A stretch of 64,000 nucleotides of DNA from Halichondria panicea (taxonomy: Eukaryota > Porifera > Demospongiae > Suberitida > Halichondriidae). Shown one piece after another: positions 9,219 to 19,928 of this stretch. The DNA lies in contig NC_087382.1 of the NCBI RefSeq assembly GCF_963675165.1, positions 6,682,315 through 6,746,314 of the forward strand, written 5' to 3'. Both the position numbers and the translations under genes were made by a program. Within the stretch, counting starts at the first letter, position 1. Every line of letters starts with the position of its first letter. The notes below the pieces were generated by a model that saw only the letters and a program-made list of their open reading frames with translations, was not told the origin of the DNA and ran no database searches.

Positions 9219-10368
9219 GGCTCCCCGATACCACTATTACGGAATCTGGGGCAAGCTAACTCTGACAAAAGTGCAGTATAATAAAAGTTCCTTAAGTTGT
9301 AGCCTATTGTCTCTCGATGTGAATGTCTTTGTTTGTTCGTAGTATGTCAGTACAGTACATTTGACATTGTATTTGATAATAGTAGTCATGTCTTCGTTTC
9401 AGTTGTATGTTATTTGTCTTCTTATCAATGGGATGTTTCGCTTGGGTCGTTAACTAAACCATCTGGAATCGCTGCCAGCCAATTGTTGTGCTCTGAAATG
9501 AACAAGCCACATGTCTTAACTTCTGAATCTGGATGACCATTCCTTCGTTGGTAAGCAATAATAATTGTTCTTCCTTTTCTGAGCCATAACGTGTGGGACA
9601 TTCCATGCCAACTCAACACAAAAAAATGAGCACCCCCTCAGATTTCAACGAAACTTGGGGTATACGTACCTTACCATATGTTAACCAATCACACTTAAAC
9701 ACATACATTGTATCACAAAGTTTCAATATGATTATGTAATACTATGTAATACTATGTAAACATTCCAATCATTCAACTTACCTACATACTAGCATTAACA
9801 TAAAGTACACAAAATAACTTAATACATTTCGGGAATTAGTACATGTGAATGACGTTGTAACGGATTGGAGTTATGCACTCGCCGAATTTCTTGTTTCCAC
9901 GCTTTTTAAAAGTTTCCCTTGGGCCAATCCTAGCAATTTTTCACATTGCAAATGTTTTTCTAGTCGGATAATTATTATTATACGGCTAATAATAATATTA
10001 TACTGAAGTGTTTGTGACAGCTATACGTAGGTTTGTAAGTAGGATGAGATTAGCGTATTATTGGGAGCCTCTCCATATGCATCCCAACGAGTCTGCTTCA
10101 TTAACATCTTAATTTCCTCCATCCTACCATTTTAATACCGGTTTTCTTCTCTTGTGTTTATAAAAAATAAAATAGCTATTGCTAAGCATCTCTCTGAGAT
10201 CACTGTCTGGTAGGTCACTCGCACATCTGCACATTTCTCTCCTAGTTTGGATAGTCTCAGTTCCAATCGGCTTCGTGTTTGTGTAACAGTTTCTCCCGAA
10301 TTTCTGAAAGTGGTATCTTTCTTGCGGAAAACTTGACTGTCTCTGTTTTAATTGAGCTTGGCGTAACT
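9219..10368. other. Non-coding stretch containing a copy of the 18.6-19.2 kb repeat arm
   Basis: Bases 9841-9969 (GACGTTGTAACGGATTGGAG through TTTTTCTAGTCGGAT) match the arms of the inverted repeat at 18637-19197 and the copy at 50824-50938. The rest shows no gene. A duplicated ATACTATGTAA unit lies near 9739-9760. Confidence 0.5.
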
Positions 10369-11244
10369 TTAACCCTTTAACCGTCGGATTCTTAGTGAAG
10401 TGAAATGTCTGTAAATTCTCTATCGGGCAATAAAATGCCTAGCAACCATGCATATACCAATAGAATGCCCATACAACAAGGAATAAAATGGTGTAACATG
10501 TGTTGCCATAACAACCACGGTTATTACACTTACTCGTTTTATTACACTTACTCGTTTTTATCATTTTAAATGCTCGGCCAGCGGTGAGATAAAATCCAAA
10601 AATTTCGATTTTCACATCATGTGAATGTAACAGTGCTAAGATATATCAATTTGAAGTACAATACATACATGTATTACTATATCGGATACATATATCGGTG
10701 AACGATCTATGAAATTTACAAACTCACTGTTCATTACTGCTAATGCTATGCTATACTCACTACTGATATTCTAGCTATACTATACTACTTGCCAGAGTCA
10801 CACAGTGAGCCCTCTCCTGGTCTTTCACCGTCCTGGTCCATAGCGCTAGCGTCTAGGTCCATGTCATGCATGTCCTCAGTCCCAGACAGTTCATCAGCGT
10901 CTGGCATAAAGCTGGTAGCCTTTGGGAGGTATCCTACTATCCCCTCTCCTTCATAGGCACTGTCATCACCAGAGGAGACATCGCCATTGCTGTCCTCAAG
11001 CTGTTCAAGCACATAAACAACTAGCCATAGCTATAAACTTAGTGCGGTAAGATGCTAATGAAATTTTAACATAGCAACGTGGCTTGGAAATTTCTAGACT
11101 AAATTGCACGTGATTCTACAGCTCTTCCTGTATACAGGGATGTGCGTAGTTCGAGCTACTTCTTAAGTATTGCAGAATTAGAATTGCGCAAAAAAAGTCA
11201 CTATTGCGGGCCACGATCGTGGCCCGTGGCGGTTAAAGGGTTAA
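10369..11244. mobile_element. PB-A piggyBac MITE (copy A), TTAA to TTAA
   Basis: TTAA at 10369-10372 is followed by CCCTTTAACCGTCGGATTC. The right end is CGGTTAAAGGG before TTAA (11241-11244). These inverted ends with TTAA duplications are diagnostic of piggyBac. Between them lie the 3' end of a parent element and, on the minus strand, only its first transposase exon (10785-11012), so this is an internally deleted derivative. A perfect 20-bp palindrome lies at 11207-11226. Bases just outside the right end repeat the terminus (TTAAAGGGTTAAACGTG twice). Confidence 0.88.
10785..11012 (-). pseudogene. First exon of a piggyBac transposase (acidic N-terminus only)
   Basis: The reading MLEQLEDSNGDVSSGDDSAY, then G-Y-L-P and an Asp/Glu-rich tail, is the acidic N-terminal region seen at the start of piggyBac transposases. 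A sister copy at 39287 shows that the real start is an ATG about 10 codons upstream (MARLFTCADVLEQL); here that part is damaged. The exon ends at about CDSGK before GTAGTATAG. No catalytic domain follows. It may be kept because it sits in the end sequence the transposase needs. Confidence 0.7.
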
Positions 11245-11799
11245 ACGTGTTAAAGGGTTAAACGTGTACTCTTGCTCCACTATCTCAAATTCTCCATTGG
11301 ACATTGGTTTTTTTAGGTTTTGTCTTTCTGTACTTGCAGGTGGAGGAGAGCTTTCTGTACTTGCAGGTGGAGGAGAGACCCTCCCTCCTGGAAAACGTTT
11401 CTTGGATCGCTCCGCGTTTTCTAAGAGCAGCCAAAAATTTCTCAGTAGCAAGTGTAGACCAGTTCCAGGTTTGTGCCTCTGTAAGTTGTCAAAGTTAAGT
11501 TTCTTAAACCATGCCTTTTTGCTGGGGGGGTGTTCTCGTCAGAGTTGTGTCAAACTCTCGAGGCCATTGTTGATTCTAATTTTATCGTATTTGTTCCAAC
11601 TTAGTCTATTTTGCAGAACTGCGGCCATCCAAGCGGCCATCTTCAATGTTTTTCTTTATTGTAGTGGTCCTCTCTTTTTGTCCGTTGGCAAGAACTTCCT
11701 GTGCAGATTGTTTAACCCTTTCCCGTTCAGCCGCACACAATCTGGAAAATCTGGAACAGTTCCATCACTTCAGTTTGGTTAGCTTGATGTTTAGCTTGA
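11245..11799. other. Unassigned stretch between two PB-A pieces
   Basis: Both strands are open for over 100 codons in places. The minus strand (about 11720-11640 and 11451-11260) has the more protein-like composition, with E-R-E-R-V-K-Q-S-A-Q-E-V and a duplicated S-P-P-P-A-S-T-E. No domain is recognisable. It could be a TE-derived coding fragment. Confidence 0.2.
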
Positions 11800-11829
11800 T
11801 GTTATCTCCGCCCCCAAGAAGTGAGATGG

Positions 11830-13008
11830 GCGTGGGTCGGTTTCATGCCTGCCAGATTACCAGGCATAATTATATGAGAGGTGTTGATCGGTGTTGATCG
11901 GTGTCAATTGATGGGATACAGCAGTTTTAAGCACCTTTGCAACACATGAACACAAGCATAAAACCACAATGTACTATTGTAATAAATTGTGGTTACTCAA
12001 ATGGGAGACCATCTGCAGTACTGTCTATGCAGTACTGTCTATGCAGTCCAGTGGTGTACTAAAAGTAGGAACCAGGCCCCTAACACTGCATGCTTGCTTT
12101 TTACCCAAGCTCAATTGAATCAAAGATCAAGCTTTTAATTGTACCAAATACACCAATCAATACCAGAGCATGCAATTTTTTTAGGGGACTACCCTAAGAC
12201 CCCCTTGCAGGCGCACTTTAATATGTGTGCACATGCGTATCAGCTCCCCTTCTAAACTTTTTCCATGCTCTCTAAGTGATAACTCTCTTCCTACACCACT
12301 GCTATCACTGCTGTCAATAATTATGTTCACATTTCAAATTGCTAGTTATTTTTTCTGTGTGGTATGAGATAGACCAAGTACACACCTCAGCTCTGGTACA
12401 CCATTCTCCATATATCACATCTGTGGAGTAGGCCTTATTACTGCAACCCTGTATATAGATAGCTAGATCTATAGTTGTTGTGTTAGTACACTGGCCAATT
12501 TTTATTTGGTAAGAAACCACTCAAGGCTAACATGTAGTCCATGTTTACATTGTGGTTTACCCATTTGTGTGTGTGTGTTGCAAAGGTGCTTAAAACTGCT
12601 GTATTACCGTATTGCAGTAAAAAGTGGTGGAAACGTGTGCGTTTGGAAAGGTTTCAAGTGGAAGGAAGAAGTACTGGACTTCCGAATACGGTGGGCAGAA
12701 GCTCTTATAGGTGAATTCTGTAGCAGAAGATCATCTGGACGCCCTCGGACTGAACTTCAACGAACCTCAACGAACCACGAACCACTCAGCTGGACACCTC
12801 ACAGCATCATCTACCACTCTATACTGATTCTAAGAGAGATTGTGTGGTATGTGCTGGCCTAAAACGGCATGAGGGTAGGCATAGAAGTTCCATCAAGTGT
12901 AAAGTTTGTGATGTGTACCTGTGTCTTGACAAACACCGTCTCTGTTTTGAGATCACACTTTTGTATGTACTAAAGGTACCTGGTATCACACTATCACACT
13001 CACACTAG
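11830..13008 (+). pseudogene. piggyBac transposase C-terminus with cysteine-rich domain (split by a MITE)
   Basis: The part before the MITE reads in the style of CPAxLPxY, GVDRCQLMG. After the MITE, YYRI and a W-K-R-V-like helix region continue, then F-R-I-R-W-A-E-A-L-I-G-E-F (12681-12720) and RRSSGRPRT. After a frame shift near 12790 the cysteine-rich domain reads RDCVVCAGLKRHEGRHRSSI, then KCKVCDVYLCLDKHRLCF (12893-12946), stopping at 13006-13008. This cross-brace zinc domain binds the transposon ends in piggyBac. The catalytic core is absent here. A 10-base duplication (gtgttgatcg) breaks the frame before the MITE. Confidence 0.78.
11919..12601. mobile_element. 683-bp TA-flanked MITE inside piggyBac coding sequence
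   Basis: CAGCAGTTTTAAGCACCTTT at the left is inverted at the right (AAAGGTGCTTAAAACTGCTG), flanked by TA at 11917-11918 and 12602-12603. Removing the element and one TA joins ATGGGATA to TTACCG, which matches CGGGATATTACCG of the uninterrupted copy near 40544. There is no transposase. TA targeting suggests mobilisation by a Tc1/mariner-type enzyme. Confidence 0.82.
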
Positions 13009-13090
13009 CTGTGCAGGAGATAGATACCTGGTATCACACTCACACTAGCTGTGCAGTAGGTAGATACCTGGTATCACACTCACACCGGTG
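12967..13090 (+). repeat. Tandem repeat in the PB-A 3' region, about three units
   Basis: Units contain TACCTGGTATCACACTCACA followed by CTAGCTGTGCAG and a short variable part. Four units of the same repeat, inverted, are at 40023-40174 in the second parent copy, so the array belongs to the element. Confidence 0.75.
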
Positions 13091-13775
13091 ACAATAGGGC
13101 TGATGGTTATACAATGTATACCAGATGAAGCGATGGTACACCTTATCAAAACAACTAAATGATACCCACGGGTGGTAATGGAAAGCATCGTTATAATATT
13201 ATAGTAATACATGTATGTATTGTACTATATATCTTAGCACTGTTACAATCTTAGCACTGTTACATTCAAGCTTAGTCAAGTAGGCTGATACATAAAAAAA
13301 TTTTTTGGATTTTATCTCACCGCTGGCCGGGCATTTAAAAAACTGATAAAAACGGGTGGGCGTAATGGGCGTAATAACCGTGGTTGCTATGGCAACACAT
13401 ATTGGTACCTTGTTGTATGCGCTGGTATATGGTTGCTAGGCATTTTATTGCTGAATTAACAGACATTTCACTTCACTGTTGAAAAAGAATCCGACGGTTA
13501 AAGATACATGTAATTAACTGTCAAAAATTACATTAATAATTAGGATGTTAACCCTTTAACCGTCGGATTCTTAATTAACAGTAAAGTGAAATGTCTGTAA
13601 ATTCTCTATCGGGTTTCCAGAGCAATAAAATGCCTAGCAACCATACACCAATAGAATGCCCATACAACAAGGAATAAAATGGTGCAACATGTGTTGCCAT
13701 AACTCACCCGTTTTAATGCTCGGCCAGCGGTGAGATAAAATCCCAAAAATTTTTTTTATGGATCAGCCTATCATA

Positions 13776-14195
13776 TGTGACAGGCTCTAGGAAAACCAGA
13801 CTATTGGAGCAGACTAAAATTTTGGTGATTAATGCACCAAGTGATAGAGCAGAGCATTGCCTACACAATGATATGCTTAGTGTTCACATACCTAGTTTCA
13901 TACCCGAGTTATGCGCGTTGGAAACTCGAAGCCGTAAAATGTAGTATCGAGAAAAACGGCTCTCAAAGATTGCTTAATTAGGAAAAATAAGGTAATAGCG
14001 AAAGTTTGGACGAAGCGTTTCGATGGAAAGAGTTGGATTTAGAGCATCAGATTTTACAGAGAGGTAGTAGAAGGACTGTAGATACTTATACATCAATAAC
14101 ATTTTATTTGAGATTTTATACTGTAGGCATAAATTTAGCTGTAGCTCAATACTAAATTCTGCTCCAATAGTCTGGTTTTCCCAGAGCCTGTCACA
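13776..14195. mobile_element. 420-bp TA-flanked MITE with TGTGACAGGCT ends (copy 1)
   Basis: Starts TGTGACAGGCTCTAGGAAAA and ends with the inverted form, flanked by TA at 13774-13775 and 14196-14197. The inverted repeats run beyond 35 bases (through TATTGGAGCAGA). A second copy of identical length lies at 21907-22326 in the opposite orientation. No coding content. TA duplication fits Tc1/mariner-type mobilisation. Confidence 0.85.
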
Positions 14196-14389
14196 TATGG
14201 TATAAAGGCTTGACTAAGCTTGATTTTCACATCATATGAATGTAACAGTGCTAAGATATATCAATTTGAAGTACAATATGTACATGTATTACTATATCGG
14301 TGAACGATCTATGAAATTTACAAGCTCACATAACTAATTCTATTTTAGCTATACTATACTTACACTACTGATATTCTAGCTATACTATA

Positions 14390-14587
14390 CTACTTGCCAG
14401 AGTCACACAGTGAGCCCATAGCGCTAGCGTCTAGGTCCATGTCCATGTCCTCAGTCCCAGACAGTTCATCAGCGTCTGGCATAAGGCTGGTAGCCTTTGG
14501 GAGGTATCCTACTATCCCCTCTCCTTCATAGGCACTGTCATCACCAGAGGAGACATCGCCATTGCTGTCCTCAAGCTGTTCAAGCAC
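14390..14587 (-). pseudogene. First exon of a piggyBac transposase in MITE copy B
   Basis: Near-identical to the exon at 10785-11012 (LEQLEDSNGDVSSGDDSAY, then the acidic tail), but with a deletion of roughly ten codons before the last residues. No downstream exons follow. Same interpretation as copy A. Confidence 0.68.
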
Positions 14588-14821
14588 AAGTAAACAATCT
14601 AGCCATAGCTATAAACTTCGTGCGGTAAGATGCTAATGAAATTTTAACATAGCAACGTGGCTTGGAAAATTCTAGACTAAATTACACGTGATTCTACAGC
14701 TCTTCCTCTATACAGGGATGTGCGTAGTTCGAGCTACTTCCTAAGTATCGCAGAATTAGAATTTCGCCAAAAAAGTCACTATTGCGGGCCAGATTGTGGC
14801 CCGTGACGGTTAAAGGGTTAA

Positions 14822-15190
14822 ATATCTTGTTGTTATCACCATTATTTAACGCATAAATAAATTAAAAACTGTTAAATATCCAGCTACTAATTGTTGTTAT
14901 CACCATTATTTAACGAACGGTTATGTTAATATTAAATATTGTTTTAACTGTAAATATTTGTCAAAATTAAAAATTATTACTCAATAATAAAATTATGTTA
15001 AATCTAGTGGTTGTTTTAATGAACGTGTTAAATCTACAGCTATTAAATTTTAACCGTAAATTAAATGTCAAAGTACAATTAATTATATCTATCTACAGCT
15101 ATTGAATGTTGTTATAACTCACAGATTACGTGAATACTTATGTTATGTGTTAAATCTACATGTACCGCAACTTTATTAGTTAATTATAGC
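14822..15190. repeat. AT-rich, diverged tandem repeat
   Basis: TGTTAAATCTACAGCTA-like phrases recur about every 50-60 bases (TGTTAAATATCCAGCTACTA, TGTTAAATCTAGTGG, ATCTACAGCTATT). TTGTTATCACCATTATTTAA occurs twice. Many TTAA tetranucleotides make it a good piggyBac target, which may explain the neighbouring insertion. Confidence 0.5.
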
Positions 15191-16292
15191 ATTATGTCCA
15201 TATTCATACATACACATACATACACATTGGTATAAAATGTACTTGCTTGCAATATTCAAGATTGAACACGTAGTGAGAAGAAAACCAAGTGCACAGCATT
15301 TTCTCAAAGGACGTTGTTTGACACATCACAGTGTTCTGAGTTTTCTCAATGAACATCCTCTTAGGCAAAGCCTGTACGATTTCTTCTGACAGATGCATCA
15401 ATACCACAACAATTTGTACTGAACAAGTGCCCTGCATTAGTGCATGAATTAGAAAGATAGTTTCCTTTTTTTATTGTTGATTGCTGAATTCAACACAGGA
15501 GGACCAACAAAAGCCTATGATCTTGAAGCAATGCGTACAATGTATTTTTTTGTACAATGTATTTTTTTTAACTAGTACAGTATTTGCATTTCCTGTCAAT
15601 GAAAAATTTGATATGTAGGCTTGTAGTTAACAAACAGCTAGCGCTTTTTAGTGCAAGGGTTTGTGGAAAGATGTGCTAGTCCACTTTAGAATGCCAATTA
15701 TAAATTAGTTTTTTCGTTAGGGTTTGTGCGAAAGGTGTGAAAAAAAACTAGAATGAAACTACTAAGAACGCCAATTACACACGTTCTTATACACACGTTC
15801 TTATACACACTAGCTAGGGCCGTTCCTGAGCTAAAACTAATTCATATAGCAGCATGGGTGTCCAAAATGGTCAGTACAGAGTTTTACCTCTTATATATGT
15901 AGGGTTGGTTCAACTGGTCTGATACCTTCACCAATGTATAGAGGGGAGGTGGGCTCACATTTTGTATGGATTCAATTTTCATGACATCGTTAACCTTTTG
16001 AACTTTACCATGCTGAACTTTACCATGCTTATTGATTTTGTTTAAAAGCATAAGTACTTCTACCCTGTGCATACTTCTACCCTGTGCACCCACACAAGTC
16101 GCATGCATATCTAACATTCCCATGTTGACCAGGAATTCCATTGAACAAGCACTTTTAGGGTGTCTTCACTAAAAATGTAAGTAGTCATTTAATTTTTACA
16201 TAGAGGAAGCATATAGAGTGGAATAAAATAAGATAGACAAAAAGGAACATGTTGAACAAATTATAGAAAAAAGTTTACTGAGGACAAAAGAG
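15191..16292. other. Non-coding stretch, nothing recognised
   Basis: No supported gene. Exact tandem duplications include TACACACGTTCTTA near 15777-15808, TGAACTTTACCATGC near 16013-16028 and a CTTCTACCCTGTGCA unit near 16054-16089. Confidence 0.3.
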
Positions 16293-17340
16293 TCATTCTC
16301 TCCAATTTTTCGATGAGATTTGACTGCTGTCTTGTACTTCTGTAAGCGTTAAGCATTGATCAAGTTGATCAAGTTCTTTTCCCGGAATCAGTCCTTTAAT
16401 CCTTCCAAATAGCAAAACATAACCCCTCACTTTTCTGAAATGATTATTAATATTCTTATTACTGATTGAGTCAAATGCAGCCGAAATGTTTCGCCGAAAT
16501 GTTTCGTTGAAGGGAGCCAATTGAATAGTTGCAGTGAGCTCTCGTGTATTTTTTCATTTGGGCTCTCTATGGGGTTGAGTTCTGGGTGGAATTTTGGAAG
16601 GAATGGATACTTTTCGATTTCAGATTTTTTGAACCTAAAATCCACATGTTGTAAAAGCGTCTCTCACATCCAGTCACCATTCTTTCCTTCTGTCGAAATT
16701 CCCCGCTCCCTCTTCATTCCTTTGGCTACTCTTTGGCCTCCTTTGACTTTGCCATAGCATCTCGGAGTATTTTCTTAGCTCCACTGGGTTTTACGTTCAT
16801 GCTCCTTACATTGAGTGTTTACATTGAGTGCGTCATCCCCCATCGCATTGTGGCAACTACTGTTGTCAAACACCCAGCAAATTCGCCCCTTAGAATACTT
16901 TATCTCTGCAATCTCAGCAGCTCTTCTTATTTGCGACATAAAACGTGCCAGTATCCCTCTTTATTTTCGCATTCTCTAGCGTAAGGCTTGGATTGGACTT
17001 TTTTGCTTCTTCATACTCCGTTTCGGATAAGGCCAAAAAACCGTTGTTTTCGTAGATAAAATCAGACACCATTATTCCAGCTCCTTTGCTTTTGCCTTTC
17101 ATGATATTCTCGCCTTTTACACCCCACTTGAGGTTTTGATCATCATTTGAATGGAAAATGCTCTCATCATGAAACAAAAACACTTGTTTCTCGGCAGTCG
17201 GTGGTTCAATGTCTTCAACAACATCAGCACGCTCATGTCCATTAATTTACTGTTTGGTGTCTGATTTGTTCGAAGCTGAAGGCCCATTCAGTTTATCAAG
17301 GAGAGTCGTTGCTAACTGTTTGTTCATGTATTGACTTTTA
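16293..17340 (-). pseudogene. Decayed IS630-type DDE transposase (second lineage)
   Basis: From the high-coordinate side: LFHDESIFHSNDDQ (first catalytic Asp in the H-D-E-S context, near 17150-17180), then LKWGVKGENIMKGKSKGAGI and MVSDFIYENNGFLAL. After a gap lacking the second Asp, FLPKFHPELNPIE (third acidic residue) is near 16570-16610, and HFRKVRGYV near the C-terminus. This lineage differs from the transposase at 5308-6279. Frameshifts and an internal deletion of roughly 100 or more residues make it dead. Terminal repeats were not found. Confidence 0.72.
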
Positions 17341-17808
17341 TAGACTTTTAAGTTGTTGTTTCAACCATGCAAGAAATGTTTAAAATGTGAAAGGAAATGT
17401 GAAATATCACTCAGCTAAAAATATTACTCAGCTAATGAAATGTGAAGTTGTCTATGAAGGACACATGATTGAGAAGGGCACATGATTGAAACTGAAACGT
17501 GGAAGGAAATTTGAACATTTCATCCTGAGGACATGTCGTGTTCGTGTTTTAGCATGTAAGAATTGTGTAGGAAACGTCAACTTATACTATCACTACATCA
17601 ATCCTACACTGTGAACAATAAGGAAATTCCATTTTTGGTCCAGTGCGTCCTTTAAACTTCAAAATGATACCAAGATCGACTTCCGGAGATATGTTCGAGG
17701 GAACGCATTGCAACGCCCACCCTCTTGAGTAAATGACGCTCAAACGTCATGAATAATTGAAGTGCACTTCCGTATACTTAGTAAAAGATGTTCTGGAGTA
17801 GTTAGATT

Positions 17809-18283
17809 AGTAAAACCAGTAGGTTTTACATAGGATTGGCAGTGGGTTTGCCCGTGTTTGCCCGTGTTTAGAATATTTCAATTATTTTGACTCATGTTCA
17901 AACTGTTCTATCTCTGCAGGGAAAGGCCACATCAAGAAACTGGCTGAACAGATAGTTTATTTAGCCTTTTCTCTCTTTGTATCTCTCATTTCATAATCCA
18001 TAAACATTTTAATGAATGAATATTTTCATTTTAAAAATTGCACTATTTCGACGTTTCACCGCTCTTTGTCTGACTGACTAAGTAAGTAAGTGAGTAAGTA
18101 AGTAAGTTTCTTGCCCAGCATTTACTCCAAGTACAGCCATCTCCAGGACATTCTGCACAGGGTTTCCAAACGACTACAACCTGGATTACAAAGCGCTTCT
18201 TCAGATTTGCGATTGCTTCCACGAGGCAGATGACCTCTCAGTCTCTATTTCTCTTACCTAGACAATTCCGCCATCTTTAATGA
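17809..18283 (+). repeat. Dispersed repeat R1 (copy 1)
   Basis: About 475 bp shared with 62782-63246 in the same order. The left edge is the palindrome GTAAAACCAGTAGGTTTTAC (17810-17829). Shared blocks include TTGACTCATGTTCAAACTGT, GGGAAAGGCCACATCAAGAA and a variable AAGT array (18078-18105). The right edge is near AATTCCGCCAT. No coding content. It may be a non-autonomous element with a hairpin end. Confidence 0.65.
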
Positions 18284-18636
18284 CTCAGCAATTGCGTTGT
18301 GGCCAATAATAATAGATAGGCGTGGCTAATAAACCGTGCGCCTAAAATCAGTGCAGCAGTGCTTTTCCAGAGCCTGAGGTGTTCCTTTTCTTCACACTGT
18401 TCAGGCATGCTATATGCACTGGCTAGATATCATGCTCTTAAAATGGCTGTCATTTAATACTGATTCGCAAATTCAACATAATTATCAAGCAATAAATTAT
18501 TACTCATTATACTATAATTATTAGTCCAGAGATATTCCAGAAGATATCTGATTAGTCCTGTCTTCTCTTCTTGTACTGCCTCTTGACGTTCCACTTTATG
18601 CATGTCATGATACGTAAACTGTACTGAAAAAGAAAG

Positions 18637-19197
18637 GGAATCCGACTAGAAAAACATTTGCAATGTGAAAAATTGCTAGGATTGGCCAGGGGAACCACAA
18701 AAAAGCGTGGGAACAAGAAATCAGACGAGAGCATAACTCCAATCCGTTACAACGTCATGAACATGTACAATACATAGTATATTAAATAATAGACTGTGTT
18801 CCAGATCCACCTATCAGCTTCCATCCACCACATCATTCCATGCAGTCACCAGTACGGTCCGTGCATGTTACTACGCATGGATGGACTGTGTGTACCTGTG
18901 CTCAACACTGCATGTATTAGGAACATCAATTCATCACAAATCATCATGATTATGTGCCCCACATTCTAAAATGGATGTATAATAAATATATATAGGGATT
19001 GGTCATCACTCCACCAGTAAAAATTGCGTGGCATATTGGCTGGGAAAACATGGGAAAACTACCAGTATATACATGTGATTGACGTTGTAACGGATTGGAG
19101 TTATGCTCTCGTCTGATTTCTTGTTCCCACGCTTTTTTGTGGTTCCCCTGGCCAATCCTAGCAATTTTTCACATTGCAAATGTTTTTCTAGTCGGAT
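18637..19197. repeat. Fold-back repeat: two inverted arms of about 120 bp
   Basis: Left arm 18637-18766 and right arm 19071-19197 are inverted copies (GTTGTAACGGATTGGAGTTA through TTTTTCTAGTCGGATT), separated by about 300 bp. Single arms occur at 9841-9969 and 50824-50938. The arm reads well in both strands (LSSDFLFPRFFVVPLANPS), but a gene is unlikely since the copies differ in reading frame. Confidence 0.6.
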
Positions 19198-19199
19198 TA

Positions 19200-19498
19200 C
19201 AGTAGAACCTCGATTATCCGGCCCTCCATTATCCGGAACCTCGATTATCCGGCTTGGCAGTTTTCTTGTTATCAGATCAGAAAATGGGGGTGTCCCTCAA
19301 ACGCGCATGCGCGTTGCAGCTGTTACCATGGAGACATGCCTGCTTATCTTTTGCGCATGCGCAGACAACCATGTGGCACTGTTGTTTATCAATAAAGTGG
19401 GTGGATCAAGGCGTGGTTTATCTATTCGATTATCCGGCGTATTCACTTATCCGGCCTGCTTCTGGAACCAAGGTGTCCGGATAATCGAAGTTCTACTG
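19200..19498. mobile_element. pogo/Tigger-type MITE, 299 bp
   Basis: Ends are CAGTAGAACCTCGATTATCC and, inverted, CAGTAGAACTTCGATTATCC, the classic pogo family terminus, flanked by TA (19198-19199 and 19499-19500). ATTATCCGG repeats inside the left end. Two CGCATGCGC palindromes lie at about 19303-19312 and 19350-19360. No transposase is encoded. Confidence 0.88.
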
Positions 19499-19500
19499 TA

Positions 19501-19928
19501 TTGTGTAAACTACATGGAAACTAACGACCAATTTATTGTAAATTAATTGCCAATCATCTTCATGTGTAATAATTATATAACATTGAAAAGCAACAAGGAC
19601 ATAAGTTCAGTTCAGTTCTTGACGAAGAAGCACCTACACAAAGAGCGTAATAAGTTCAGTTCAGTTCTTGACGAAGAAGCACCTACACCTACACAAAGAG
19701 CGAACATGTGAATTCACAATAAACGGTAGAAATACACTTACCATGATCAGACTTGCACAGGATCATTCCCTGTAAAAAAATTGAGTTTTATTAATTCTGA
19801 GTGTGTATAGAGAATTGGACCATGTTTTCAAATAAAACGGTTGACTATAATTATAATTGGAGGAGATCAAGAGTGCATGTAGGTGTACTGCATGTAGGTG
19901 TACCTTTTACAGCCCAGCGGGGGGCGTC
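19501..19928. other. Non-coding stretch with a duplicated block
   Basis: A block of about 50 bases (AAGTTCAGTTCAGTTCTTGA through AAAGAGCG) is duplicated at about 19602-19700, and the second copy has a further 6-base CTACAC duplication. No gene is supported. Confidence 0.35.

Larger units (their letters stand above)
11800..13504 (+). mobile_element. PB-A parent element, 3' half
   Basis: It holds the C-terminal part of a piggyBac transposase (11830-13008), a tandem-repeat 3' region, and sequence from about 13191 to 13504 that matches the 3' part of the PB-A MITEs in order. It ends at CCGACGGTTAAAG, just short of GGG and TTAA. This shows which sequence the MITEs were deleted from. A 683-bp MITE interrupts it at 11919-12601. 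Confidence 0.75.
13548..14821. mobile_element. PB-A piggyBac MITE (copy B), carrying a nested MITE
   Basis: TTAA at 13548-13551 with CCCTTTAACCGTCGGATTC at the left; CGGTTAAAGGG before TTAA (14818-14821) at the right. Without the nested 420-bp insertion it has almost the same length and content as copy A, including transposase exon 1 on the minus strand. The subterminal palindrome is imperfect here (GGGCCAGATTGTGGCCC). Confidence 0.87.

Noticed and set aside
11264-11782. 172-codon plus-strand ORF
   Set aside because: Composition is Leu/Ser/Phe-rich without domains. It mirrors a minus-strand frame of more protein-like composition and contains duplicated units, so it is not called as a gene.
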